From Larimichthys crocea (lineage: Eukaryota; Chordata; Actinopteri; Sciaenidae): a DNA stretch of 64,000 bases. The notes beneath the pieces are model-generated. The model made no database searches. It was not told where the DNA came from and saw nothing but the letters and a program-made list of their open reading frames with translations. Made by a program: the position numbers and the translations under genes. Shown here piece after piece: positions 21,591 to 33,829 of this stretch; position 1 is the stretch's first letter, and the number at the start of each line of letters is the position of its first letter. Location: assembly GCF_000972845.2 (NCBI RefSeq), contig NC_040032.1, positions 11,382,334 through 11,446,333 of the forward strand, in the 5' to 3' direction.

Positions 21591-24500
21591 TTGCTGATGT
21601 TTTAGGAAGAGGCAGGCTTGTCAACATGTAGGTGACTTCACGGAAACAACATCCATTCTTTATACTGTCTGACTGAGTCTGACTAATACCTGGTGAAGTC
21701 ATGTCAGTAGACTCCAACATGTAATGGACACAGGTTACTCTCTCAAGCAGGTAGTCCCACTAACCACCTAGTAATGGAGATAATTCCTAGTCCCAGGCAA
21801 CTGACTGTAAAGTTTGTAGAGATCGTTTCCCAAACTTAATAAATACACAACACATATGAACACAAAACTGCCTTGCTACTAGCTCGGTCTGGTTGTAATG
21901 AAGATATCTGTTGAAAAAAATAAGTTTTCCTCTGACAAATTTAGCAACCACGTCTGTGAACTTCACAACATGTTTTTTTTAGAAGATAATAAGGCTGTCA
22001 GCAACTCACTACACAGCTGATGGAGGGTGTGATCCAAACATTTCCAATAACTCCAGAGCGTTCTTATGTCCGAAAGTCAAAATTCCTAACATGTTTCTAT
22101 CTAATGACATATTCAGCCTCAGTCCATATTAATCTTTCAAAAACAACATTTGCCCTGCAGTCACTTAGCTGTTTGCTCTCAGACGCGCTGCTCATAAACG
22201 AGGCGGCACCTGTATTAACGAGGCGGTTTAACGGCACAGTAAAATTAAAGAAAGTTGATTTAATTATCATAACAGGAGGTCATAGCATTATATATATATA
22301 GACTCACTTCAATAACACTCTCCTCTGATTTCACAGTCTGTATGTGTGTGACAACACATATTGTAAAATTTCACGAGCATTTGGTGGTTTATAAAATATC
22401 ATAACATCCTGATTTTACCTTTTGAAACAAAGAACAAAACATGTTTTAGATGTATTACTTTATTGTAGCCGACTGGTTTCTGCTCCAGCTCTTGCAGCTA
22501 TAGTGTTACCATGGCGATGGCGGAAAAATATTTTTAGTGATGAGTACAGTGCTGATCTGAGCACGCTCTACATGTCTAGTTGACCAATTAGATTGCCTGA
22601 TTGACACTCTGGTATTGGCGTGACTGGCTAAAGAACTGATTAATTAACGTGGGGTTATCATTCCCGTTATCCGGTTATCGGCGACTTGGTTTTGTGCCTC
22701 GTTCACACAGTTTTTATCGATGTTTGAATTAGACATGACTCTAATTTATGCCATTTAATCTGTTCCACCCTGTAGATGTCATTGAAGATCCAACTGTCTT
22801 CACATGACCCAGTATCGTATCCCATTAAACTTATTAGATTGGACACCCGATGGTCAAGCTGCGACTGGGCACACAAATTGGCTCCGGGATCAAATCCTTG
22901 ATGTGATTAGTATGTATGCATTTGTGTGGAAAATGCATTTCAGTGGAAAATCTGTCAAGAGGATTGGCCGAAAGTGGAGCAGTGTCCAGAAAATCCCCTC
23001 AGCTCTGCTGATGGACAGTCCCGACTTGTGGCAGCAGTGTATTCATGTTGTAACATTTAATGATGTTTTTTAGGAACATTCTGACAAAGCCCGAACCCTT
23101 AATAACTTATTATAAATGCCAACGCTTCAGGAAGTCTTCGGCTGCAAGGCGACACTGGTTCTCTGCGGTTTACAGTAAACACAGCTTCCTGCTGGTTATC
23201 GTGTCAGCTGATAAACAGACTGTCAGCATATTTTGCATGGAGCGTTTGCTCTTTGCTTCGTCACACCTGAGGTATCCGTTTTCATATGAAAGAGGTTGTG
23301 TGACATTACAGTTTTTTTTAATGGTCACTGTCACTCTGTACCTTTTTCAGGCCTCTTGTGCACATACCGAAACCAGACTACTGTGAAACCTTAGCTAAAG
23401 GTTACAGCTCAGTTAAGGCATGTCCATATTTGGCAGTAACATGAGTTTACATGTTGTTGTGTAAGAATATATGATGTGAATCTGCAAGCGAACAGGTCAA
23501 TGGAATATGAAAAATTCTTCCTGCTGTGATAGGTTCACAGCCTGCTGTAGATCATGTCCTGTTACTTGTGGTATTTGTGTTCATATGAGGGAGGTTTTGT
23601 GCTCCCTCAAAACCTTTTTTTCCGCTGCCACTTGCCAAACTCCTTTTTCAAACTCAACATTTAGTATCCGCTTCATTGTGACTGTGTGCGTGTGAAGAAT
23701 CGAAACAACCAGGCGAAGAATTGTACGTGGCAAGAGTAATTTAAACTCTGTCAATTAAGTTACGCTTATTCAGATTGGATGAAGATGTTTACACGACAAT
23801 TCAAATAACCACCATTGCCTTACTATTACTGTACAGTTTTATCAGTAGAGGAAGCATATGAATTTTTCAATGTGGTAATTTCGAGTCACATCTCACCTTG
23901 TACTGCATTATCTTCTCTGGTAATTCACTAAGCGTGCTCGCCCCATAGCAAGCTGTTATGAGTGGGTGCCTTATCAGATTTTAGCCTGCTAATTATCAAG
24001 ACAAGTTTTATTACCCAGCTCTACTCAAGAGCTTCCAAATCAGCTTCAAGGTTATTCATCTCTATACTTCTTGTAAAAAGGCCAAGCAACTTGTATCGTA
24101 TTTTTTCTTTTGGATTGTCTCTCCTGCCAGTCTCGTATCCACTGGGGCCAAAATAATCAGTTAAAACTTTAAAAGGGAGGATGTAGTGCGCTTTTTTTTT
24201 GTGCTGTGCTTTTGTTGGTTGGGTTGAGGAATAACTGATTTCCACTGCACACCAAATTATTCTTTAATGAACTCATCCCTGGCGACGAGTCCCACTTAGG
24301 TGTAAGGATATGTCTTACTGAAAACTGTGAAAAGAAAACTTGTAAATGACTCGGATGAGTTCAGCTTCATCGGGGAGATTTCCCAAAGTCATCCGACATC
24401 AATTGAAGTCTCCAGTCAGGTGGCAAAAATAGCTTTTTATCTGTTTATCACGTAGACATTATTCACAGGCTGATCAAAGTCCTCCCTGTCTGCTTTGTTG

Positions 24501-25235
24501 TTGTGTTGATTATCCAAACTTTGCTTCTACAGTCTGCAGTTTAGTTCTCCTTTCTCTGCATAACTAGATCTTTCTGTTTTGTAAAATGTATCAATAGTGA
24601 AAGCCAGGCTCCGTCCTAAACACCAGTACTGACATGTTCATGGTAGAGTGGGTTTGTACCGTCTTTTGCTGGCAGCCTCTCATATCCTGCTGCCTGTGAG
24701 ATTAGCTGTCCTGATGCTAACCCAAATGTAGTCTAGTTCGTTAAATCCTCTGCTTCATCTCCTGAGACCCAACCACATGCCAGTGTATTAAACAGGCTTC
24801 TATGACTAACACGGCTTTCAAACCAAACACACAAGCAGGGCACCGCACAGAGGAAATCCATTGTTTTCAATGGATTTCAAAGACAAGCATTTCTGAACAT
24901 CTTCTGGTTGTATGCACACAGTTCACAATGACTGGTAGAAGAACCATATCTATGAGGCATGGATCCGATCTTTGCTTCAAATCTGAGGTCAAAGTTATCT
25001 GGAAACTTTGTCTGGACAGAAGTGAAAACTTCCAGAGACCAAAGTCATTTTTTTTTTGCCTCAGCTTCCAGAATGAGTCATGCAGTTGGCTGGAAAGAAA
25101 AAAAATGTTGACCACTAATGGGTGGGACATCCTGATACGAAAGCCCCAAGTCATTTCTCATTTTATCAGTGAAATCACTGCAATTTTCGCCATTATACTC
25201 AGAGTAATGCAGGATAGCACACGACAGGCAGAGTC
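21591..25235. other. First-intron sequence without a recognisable gene
   Basis: No exon recognised. The longest frame, 24802-25374 (190 codons), runs into the repeat fragment at 25236 and shows no protein family features. Frames 22804-23073, 23060-23386 and 22020-22301 were inspected and not recognised. A short (ta)n tract lies near 22290. Confidence 0.4.
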
Positions 25236-25345
25236 TTGTCTAAGAATGGGAATCGAAAACCTGTTCCAGTTAAGAACCTGTTCCAAATCGTCCATCTGTA
25301 TCATCTGCCTCCAAGCTTATCAATTCTTTTTATCGATGTCAGCAT
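25236..25345 (+). repeat. Fragment of a 'gggaatcgagaacc'-type fish MITE
   Basis: The text aatgggaatcgaaaacctgt, then aagaacctgttccaaatcgt, then agcttatcaattctttttat with cgat, follows the order of a repeat I remember as a hAT-type MITE in fish (alternating gaacc and atcg motifs). Ends are not preserved. Confidence 0.45.
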
Positions 25346-28179
25346 GTTTTTCTGACAGTTGCGCAAAACAGTGACATCAAACTCATCTTCCCTGTCGCAA
25401 CTTGCAACAAGGAATCACGGCAGAGAGAAAGAAACCTTCCTATAAGAGTTGTCGACACTGAAAACCCGTAAAGATCTACTTTTCTTTCCACTCTTTTGTC
25501 TCAAAATCACCCAACTACAAAACTCTAAGTGAATTAAAGACAATTGGTGTTTCATTACCAAAAATCATGATGGAAAATGTTGGCCAACAACTTGACCGTG
25601 ACCTCGACCGTGACCAGACGATGATGGCGATGAACTAAAAATAAATCTTCGTGAACCAGATGCTGATACAGCTGTTACAGCATGCTTGACTCATCAGCAG
25701 CCCGCCAGCAGAGATGCTCCATGGTGTGCTACAGTTTTATTTATAAGTACCAGGACACACTCTTTTATTTCTGTGACGGATGGTGCTTTATAACTTCCAA
25801 TATTTCCAAACCAGAATGAGACTCTTCCGCTTCAGTTCCTTGCTCAAGGACACTTTGACAGAACAGATGGGGACTTAACCTGTAACCTTTTTTGAAACGT
25901 TGTGAAGTGACCTTTCAGAACAGCGTTTCTCTAATCAGCAGGCAGACCTGCTACTTCCTCGAGTGCCGCGCATCGAACTGCTTGAATAGAGAATAAAGAC
26001 GAGATGCAGCATGGATGAGTACATTCATCAGCTGTTGCAAAATACATGCTGCTCAACATCAGAGCGATCGCTGCCGGCTGTCGATCACATTCAAAAGTTT
26101 ATGAAGACCCTACCGGCTGCAGCAAACAAAGACTTTTCCCCACATACTGTAGCCTCAGCAGAAGGCCTTAAGGTTGCTGCAAATGTTGAAGAGGCTACGC
26201 TGAACGAGTGGACACAATCAGAGGAATGTTGAGTGTGGTTCTCATCTTATTCAACAAAAAAGCTGAGGTGTAAATGTCAGGATTTTACAGAGCCATGGGA
26301 GAGTTACAAGTACAGGGGATCTCTGAATAGGCACCAAAGAGGATTCCACAGTGCTTACAGTGATAATGCAACCCAAAAATGTTTCTGAAAAGGATTCATC
26401 AAACAAAATGTAGAAGAGGACGAGCCTGACTGTTGCCGTTTCTCCCATGTGATACATGCGCGAATCACTGATCGAGTCAAAGAGTTTCATTTTATTTGAA
26501 ACTGCAGAACATTTTACTGGCAACCTCCAGTGATGACATTAACAGCTCAGCCCTGAGACAAGTAGCAACATCTTTCTACAGAAATTAAATATTTGCACAG
26601 ATAAATCTAGCAGCACGTTTACAGAGTCGTCTTTTGGTGTGAGCGTTGATTCTGATCTATGCTGTAAACCCAAAAATCCATCCTTAGAAAAGGTGAATAT
26701 TACAGCTAATGAAGCATAAATGTCCAAAATAATAGTTATTTAGTTTTAGTATAACATTTCACATCTTTACTTATTTTGTTCTATGTGGTTAGCCATAAAA
26801 ACAAGTATTTCTATTGTGCTTCTCCTGCTTGGTGCTATGCACAAATTAAGCCCAAGATGTTAGTTTGACTTTAGACAGTTTAAGGTTTGACAAAAGCAAA
26901 GGCGAATTATCTGAGAAATGCAACTCTATATCTTGCATTTGATCTTGACTTTTCACACAGTGGGCTACTTGAACATTATTTGACGACACATCTTCTGAGA
27001 CTGCTTTAGTTGAGTAGTAAGTGTACAGACAACCTTTCTGACTGAACTCATGTTTCGTCCATCTCGTTTGATGTGGCTTCAATGCCCATGAGCCTCAGTC
27101 GTTGTTGTGGAGAAGCCGTCAGTCAAAGGCACAAAGCAGAGCGATGGCAGATTCATTAGGCTTTGTTGTTGAATTTGCGGATAAAACACGGCCCCGTATC
27201 TGCTGAATCCATCCAAAAATTGACATAAGCAAACTAATGTATGCTGTTGAAACAAGGCGTTTCAGTCTGATGATTCAGATACGCTTTAAATTGGTCCGTA
27301 CAGCTTTGTAACAAGGTGTTGGCCGCCACCGGGCTTCATTCGCATCAGAAATTACAGCTCTGTCACTGGATGTTTTTCTGCTGAAATGCACCTTGGAAGT
27401 CATAGTTAACTTCTCCCCTGAAGTTTTCATGCACCACACCATTTAACTACTCATCAAAGAACTCGATATGTTTATCTTCACGCTGATGATTCAGGAGAGT
27501 TTCATGCTGATCCACGTCACAGCGCTCCAACGGTGAATCACGTAACATTGTCTGTGGAGAAAATGAATGAGACTTCCACCAAAATAACTCTTCCCACTTC
27601 ATAAGTCTATTACGAATACTCAGGGAAGTTAGTGTCCATGATTTGAATGCTGATGATTGATCATGCACACGATGAGCGGCACAATATGTACTTCTATAAG
27701 TAGTAGTGGTTTAGTTGGAAATATAATAATTAACTAATTCCCATCTTCACAAAAATAGCTGTGGGCGTTCCAATTAGCAAAATACATTAGAAAGACGTGA
27801 TACAAGAGCATCAACATAAATTAGGAATGCATAGCAGAGCTCTTTACATTACACAGCTGTTAAAAGATGCCACTGCATTGTGTTGGTTCGTTGAAAAGAA
27901 GAGCTTAAATCACCGTCGACAATGTGAATGTAATGGAAAGAGGAGTCCCGTGAAAAGAAACCTCAGATAGATTGAGTCTGTGCGCTGTTGCCCAGCTTGT
28001 CGTGCTGTCAGGTGGTAAATTAAGTTTGTAGTAGAGAAGCTCTGTGGTGATTTAATGCCCCCCTTGATATTTCAGCAGAACTAACTTAACAAGTTGCTAC
28101 TCCGCTGTCCATATCAGGAACCATGAAATGACTTCATACTGCTGACAGTCGGTCACACTGCACAAGAGCGCTGCAGACC
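25346..28179. other. First-intron sequence without a recognisable gene
   Basis: AT-rich. The frame 26011-26232 (73 codons, +) has a starting ATG and a hydrophilic product, but there is no family resemblance and no second exon to join. No element ends were recognised. Confidence 0.4.
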
Positions 28180-28420
28180 CCATAGAAAGTTGAATGCTGT
28201 TGCCGGGCGCTCCAAGAAGCGGCCCTGAAGTACCCAGGAGATGTCATTACCTAATTTACATATCAATGTGTTTGAATAGTGCTGTTTTCAATTGAGGGCG
28301 TACACTGGTTGGGCCGTGGTCATTAGGCATTCTTTGTAACTCGGCTCATAATGTGTTTCATTTGCAAAGCCCTGTGCCCGTCCAACCAGCCGCCATAGAC
28401 TGGAGATATATTTACACAGG
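28180..28420. promoter_or_regulatory. Enhancer-like segment with homeodomain and octamer-like sites
   Basis: Non-repetitive stretch with cattacctaatttacatatc (28245-28263), tcaattgag near 28289, cattag at 28321-28326 and catttgcaaag (28359-28369, octamer-like). It resembles a conserved non-coding element, but that is inference from composition and motif density only. Confidence 0.22.
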
Positions 28421-30660
28421 TGTAACCCCCACCAACTACTAACACCAACACCAACGCCACCCTGGAGGATGTGTATGTGAGCTACATTTGAATAAATAAA
28501 CAAAATGAACTCACAAAATGTCAAGAAAGGAAATATTCTACTTGAATTTTCATTATTTAAACAGAAAAATCAACCCTAAACCTTCTGAGTTTAAGTTTCT
28601 CTCTTACCAAAAACAATATTAAACAGACTCAAACCATCTTGACCAGTCTTTCCAATAATCAGACCCTGGTTTGGCTGATATTAATCTGATATTAATCGCA
28701 CAAAAATCTGCTTTGAAAAAGAAAAGGTGGTGATGAACTCATGATGAAAGGCAGGAGTCACCTACCGAAACTCCCGAACTTGGCAACAGATAATAAAGTG
28801 TGATGAGTACGTTGTCTTTGTTCTGTGGGATCATGCATTACTGCACAGAATGATATATAATCATAATATTTGTTCATCACAGTTTGCCACTGGCTGACCA
28901 CTAATCGTGACAATTTTTCCAGTACCAAACATTCAGTGTATGCCTCCATGAGGACTGAAGGTGACCATGGCAGGAATTAAGAAAGGTCGCTGGTGTTTCG
29001 CATTGGAAGAGGTCATGTAGGTTGAACTTTGCCTTCCTTGTATTCATTTCACGTTGTGGGATTTGTGCGCTTTTATGTGGCTCACTCGTGTTTCGTTTCC
29101 CAAGGACTGTAACACGAGATCGAGTCTGCCGGCAGAGAAAAATGCAGTAACCGAAGCGAGAAGTCAAAAACGGAAACTTAACGGACTCAGCGGAAGACAC
29201 CAGATATCACCGTTCATGTTCTCTCGTGTGCCACGTTAAATTTAAGACATTTCATTTTAGCCCTTTAGCGGTTTTTAATTCTCACGTCTGCCTCGAGCAT
29301 CCTCGAGCTACAGCCGTCGCCAACTTTGATGTGTATGGTTGCCGCGGTTACAGGAGTTGTTCGCTCATCTATTGTGAGTGTTAGTGTGAAAAAGGCTTTG
29401 TTTACTTGTTTGTTCCTGGACTGTAAGGTCCGTCCATGCAACAGTCGGGATGTGTGATCCCACACAATGGACATAACTTCACATTAAAACAATAATTTAT
29501 CAATTTGTCTCTTCTTTATATTGTCATTTAGTTTCGATCTGTTGCTGTTTTTGGAAAAACATCATATCTGTGGCTGTTTGATGTGTGTCCACTATTTAGT
29601 TTGATGTTTAGCTGCCTCATCATGCAGGTTATCTGCTGTGGATAGTAAACACAGGCATCTAAAAATGGCACTAAAATTCACTGACACAGATCTTACTCAT
29701 CAAGACGCACGTCATCATTTATTTTGGAAAAACAAACTTTATTTGTGTGTTTCTCTTTAACTTTTGGACAAGTTTATTATTTCCCGACTCAAACTCGGGG
29801 TCAGCATCGATCTTGGTTTCTGAAAAGGAACAAATTTGTCATGAGTTACGCCGCCGTCCGTCCTGAGGGATGTTTACTGCGTGGAGAGACTATTCAGTCT
29901 TGATTTTTAATCTCCTCGAATCCGAGGCTCCGTCCTCTCCCAAGGTCGGCCATTTTATGGGTTTTCTGCTGCATCAGGTATTTGTGGGAGCCTGCTTTAC
30001 CGTGCCTGCCTGCCTGCCACTTCCTCCTTAACTCATGCACACACTTGATTCCCTCTGCACACATAACAAGAGAGAGAGAGAGAGAGGTGTATTTTCATGC
30101 CTGCAGCATACGCTCACAAAAACTCACTTCTTGTGAGATGAGTTGAGCTTGTGTCCTTCGTGTTTGTGGGTGATTTAATAGCATGAGTTTACTGTCCGGC
30201 ACATGAGATGAATTTCATCACGTAGCCCGCGCCCCGTATCACATCACTCACTCGTTCACAGCAGTCGATAACGCCGCACGCTGTAGTTGTCTGATCAATA
30301 ACGTGTTGGTTTTAAATAGATGAACTCTTGCACCGAGCTGCTGAGCACATAGAGAAGTTTATAATATCTTTCCGTCCAGACTGTCTGGTTCTTGTGCTAC
30401 GGATGATCACAGGTCAGAACAAGGTGATGCATTAGTTTCTGATTGGTTCAGAGAGGGGCTTACTCACTCATGAGTCATACTGGAGCCTTGTTATATTTAG
30501 AACAAAGATCCCTGAATAACTGTGAATGAAAACTTTCTTAAAGATGTAAATTGTAAGTGTTTTAGAGGATTTCCTGCTCCGTACAATAAAATAAAATGTA
30601 TTTATTTCCTCTCTGTCTTTATCTGCTTATGAATATTGTTATATAGATAGTGTGCATATT
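28421..30660. other. First-intron sequence with a short (GA)n tract
   Basis: No gene recognised. A (GA)n run lies at 30069-30087. Overlapping short frames on both strands around 28758-29474 have no recognisable product. Confidence 0.4.
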
Positions 30661-31190
30661 ATTTATGATGACTTTTTCTGGCTAAATTGCACACTGCAGA
30701 GAGCCCTGGGGATTATGTATGCCCAGCAAGTCTCCCTCAGCTGTAGAAACAGCTGCTTCAGTGTGGCCTGTGAGGATCCTCTCCTCCCACGCTTTTCTTC
30801 CACCCTCCCCACCTTCCCTCTCCATCTCTCTCTCTGTCTCTCTTGGCGTCAGCCTCCTGGGATTAAAGCACATAGCCATTGACTGCCACAGAAAATCAGC
30901 CTGCATGGACTTTTCTCTCCTCCCTCTTGTTTTATTGGGTCATTCCCGTCGTGTTCCTGACATCTATTTTCGTCTGCTGACAGCGTCACATTCGGATTTC
31001 GCTGGGAGGTTGTCACGCCGGTGGGTCGCATTATAGCAGTAATACCCGGGAGGGCGTTCTCTGCTGTGATTATGGGTACACCGATGATTCAGTGGATAGG
31101 TGATGAGCACTGTTGATACTCCCAGAGTCATCTTAATCACAGTAAATGTGAGATTTAAATGGCAGATAGCGACTGTGACGACAATAAATG
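30661..31190. other. Relatively GC-rich, non-repetitive first-intron block
   Basis: Six partly overlapping frames on both strands arise here because stop codons are scarce, not because of visible coding signal. No frame shows family resemblance. The block includes gtcatcttaatcacagtaaa and gattaaagca sites and could be regulatory, but nothing firm can be said. Confidence 0.25.
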
Positions 31191-31764
31191 AGAACACAAG
31201 AAGAGATGAAACCTCTTCTTGAATTACCTGGTTAAAAGGTCGGTTCTGAACAATGACAGCGCGTCCGTGACGTCACCCTGAGGTTTCTGAAGAGCTGTTT
31301 TGAAGCTCTAAATGACATCGGTGTAACCACACTGGTCCAATGATGGCCACGAAACATACAGATGTTTTTGATGTTTTATTTCTCTCTGGTCATCAGACAC
31401 TGTGAAAACTATGAAGGATAATAATAATTAAGGATATAAACAATTTCAAACATACGTTTCCCGAGCTAATGTCCGTCGCTCAACAGGCTTGAAACACGTT
31501 AACAGAAAAGTTATCTCAGATGAAATTACTGGAACATATCACGTTGTCCATATTAAAACACTTTTACATCATGCAAACTGCATGCACCTGTTGGACCACA
31601 TGTTACAATGGAGGTCTTCTCTCTGCATCCATGCTCTCTCAACTAAACTCTGATCATGTGACCAATCACTCTCTGTATTAAATAAATATAACCTTTCAAA
31701 AAATAGTTGTAAATATTTGACATTTGAATCCTTTTTATCTTTTTATCTTGAAGCCTTAATATAA

Positions 31765-32132
31765 GGGTTGATCCAAATTGGGCGGTCGCCCGCGGTCACG
31801 AGTCACCAAACAATATTTTTAACGATATTCGGGTTGCGGTCGGTCGGATCGTTTGAAATAAAGATGCAGAGTAAAATTTTGATTCGGGACAAAAAGCCCG
31901 ATTTTCCCAACACGTGGAACTGAGCAATGCCATTAACCGCATTTAAATGAATATAATAACTCAGTAATGCCAGTTTTATGTAACTCGATGACTCTACGAA
32001 GTTAATCAAGAGTATAGACTACTTTTTAAAATGCGGGTCAGGAAGCGGGTTGGGTACAGTATTTCACAATTATTTGCTGCGGTCCGAGTTCGGGCGGGTA
32101 AGTTTAAAACGTCGGTCGGTGCGGGTCGATCA
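31765..32132. mobile_element. hAT-like non-autonomous element rich in cgggtcgg motifs
   Basis: Repeated variants of gcggtcggtcgg, gcgggtcagg, gcgggttggg, cgggcgggtaa and gtgcgggtcgatcaa surround an AT-rich centre, with a partly matching inverted ggttgatcc / ggtcgatcaa at the edges. I remember this pattern from fish hAT MITEs. The left boundary follows agccttaatataa, a motif also found beside the repeat copy at 55.96 kb, and the right boundary abuts another fragment of that repeat. Confidence 0.5.
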
Positions 32133-32136
32133 AACA

Positions 32137-32215
32137 TGGACCTGTGAATCACTGATTTGAACATGGGGACTTATGGAGACTGACTCGAGTGGACGTTTGA
32201 GGAACTGCAGTTGTG
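32137..32215 (-). repeat. Fragment of the 21.4/39.5/56.0 kb dispersed repeat
   Basis: It contains atttgaacatggggacttat, ggagactgactcgagtggac and gaggaactgcagttgtgc, matching 56108-56170 in the same orientation but lacking an ~18-base block (around cttctggagccagcct). Together with the motif before 31765, this suggests that one old copy was interrupted by the hAT-like element and partly lost. Confidence 0.65.
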
Positions 32216-32980
32216 CATAGGCTTCACTTGGTTCCAAATAGCTTGAGAAAATGTCTATCACATGCACATTTAGGTTAAAATGATAAAGTTGATAGACAGA
32301 AAAATAATCAGCCGCAGTTTTGCAAATAAAATCCCCAATTTTCTGACATTTTACACTCAGAGAACAATGAAATATCGCGTACAGGACACGCTCACGCAAA
32401 CCTTCTTTATCCGAGATACAAGTGACTGTCTCTGCCCTGCGATACAATAAACACGATGTTCTCAGCGGTTGCATCATATCTCTCCGCGTGAGGTTTCTTA
32501 TGTGGACAGAAAATATTTTTTACATGCTTCCTAAGCATTAGTAATGGGACAAGGTTCACAGGCTCGGTGCTAGTATAACTTAAATCTGCTGACTTGAAGC
32601 TATTCTGGGAACATAGTGCCTTATGTTTGTCAGAGTGTTCCAGAGTCTGTCGTGTGTGCAGAAATTTTATAGTAAGTTTCTCTGTTGCGTAACAAGCTTG
32701 TGTTGTTTTTATTGGTCTTACACTTTGAGCTCCGTCCAGCTGTGGATGAATGTCTGGACACTGTGCTGTCATCTTAAACGATTGATAATCCAGGCTGGAG
32801 GACGGAGACCTCGGAGAGCACGGTCACCACAGGATAGCGAGGGCAGCCGATGCTGGTGTTTGACTGTTGATTCACGCTGCAACGTGTGTGCCAGGATCTC
32901 CATGTGTTAACAACCGGAGTGAAATCCTGCTTCACGAGCCTCCATCAGCCTGACTTTATTTGAGCTATACACACAATTAA
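32216..32980. other. First-intron sequence without a recognisable gene
   Basis: Short frames on both strands (for example 32407-32772 -, 32623-32910 +) overlap each other and are not recognised. Confidence 0.4.
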
Positions 32981-32983
32981 TGA

Positions 32984-33302
32984 TTTTTTTTTTTCTCTCT
33001 CCTCTCTCTTCCTCCCCCCCTCCTTCCCTCCCTTCCCTCTCATCCTGCTCCCATGCCAGTCTTCCTGCTCATTCCTCTTTTTTCCTTCACCACTCATCTG
33101 TTTCACAGTCTCGTCTCATTATTCCGCACGTTTTCCTCCCCTTGCTTTTCTCCCCCGTCATCCTCTTCCCTCTACATGTGATTTTCTTTTTATCTCATTC
33201 GTCTCTCTCTCTCTCTCCCTCCTGATCTACCTCTTCACATCCTCTCTCCCTTCCCTTCCCTCCCTCCCTCCCCTTCCCCTCCCCTCGCCGCTTCTCTGGC
33301 AG
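32984..33302 (+). promoter_or_regulatory. arhgap32: Extended polypyrimidine tract and 3' splice site before the ATG exon
   Basis: More than 300 bases are dominated by C and T on the + strand and end in gccgcttctctggcag|gctg, with AG at 33301-33302. A canonical acceptor directly before the ATG exon shows that it is not the first exon. The long pyrimidine tract explains the spurious frame at 32980-33225. Confidence 0.8.
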
Positions 33303-33328
33303 GCTGCTCATTGCAGTGAGTCAGTATC

Positions 33329-33426
33329 ATGGAGGCAGGCAGCGGGGCTGCCGCAGCGGTGGGGAGTGCAGCACTAGGACTGCTGGGAGCTGCAGCAGCC
33401 GCGTCCAGCCATGACATCTTGGACAG
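33329..33426 (+). CDS. arhgap32: Rho GTPase-activating protein 32, coding exon 1 (residues 1-32)
   Basis: This is the start of the arhgap32 coding sequence. The exon begins at the acceptor 33302/33303 and leaves through ttggacag|gtaaga (donor at 33427), ending in phase 2. ATG 33329 is chosen because an in-frame TGA lies 12 bases upstream (33317-33319) and because its context, A at -3 and G at +4, is strong. The 32 encoded residues begin MEAGSG, continue with an Ala/Gly/Leu-rich low-complexity stretch and finish with HDILD. No signal peptide or domain is visible. The last two bases join the next exon to form Arg33. This leader differs from the acidic leader that I recall for the principal mammalian isoform, so it may be an alternative or fish-type N-terminus. 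Arhgap32 is a cytosolic GAP for Rho/Rac/Cdc42 enriched in neurons (family knowledge). Confidence 0.8.
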
Positions 33427-33500
33427 GTAAGAGCGCCGGACGGGGGCCTGGCCGCTCGCCCTCAGGAGACGGGCTGCCCCCGATTTCCATCAGAGTGAAG

Positions 33501-33514
33501 AGTGTGTGTGTGTG

Positions 33515-33546
<32 letters not shown>

Positions 33547-33829
33547 GAGATAGAGAGAGGAAGACCACACCTTGGGTTTTGGTTTGGTGAGCATGCTAGT
33601 TTGTTTATATACTAATAAGGGGGGCTTGGAGTATGTGTGTGTTTGTGTGTTTGTGTTTGTGTGTGTGTGTGTGTGTGTGCACGAGCTTATCTTCTATGCA
33701 GTGTGTGCATGTGAGTGTCTTCCTCTGTGACAGTTGGACAATCTGGTTTGTGCTTGTAGCAATGCCAGTGTGGAGTGTGTGTGTGTGCGTGCGTGCGTGC
33801 ATGTGCTGGAGTGTGTGTGTGTGTGTGTG
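33501..33829 (+). repeat. Cluster of three (GT)n microsatellites after coding exon 1
   Basis: GT-rich runs lie at 33501-33546, 33633-33679 and 33773-33829, the last mixed with GTGC units. They start 75 bases after the splice donor. They produce several artificial Val/Cys-rich frames on the + strand and Thr/His-rich frames on the - strand, which are not genes. Confidence 0.9.

Noticed and set aside
24802..25374. 190-codon frame on the + strand
   Set aside because: It runs into a degraded MITE fragment, shows no protein family features and has no supporting splice sites.
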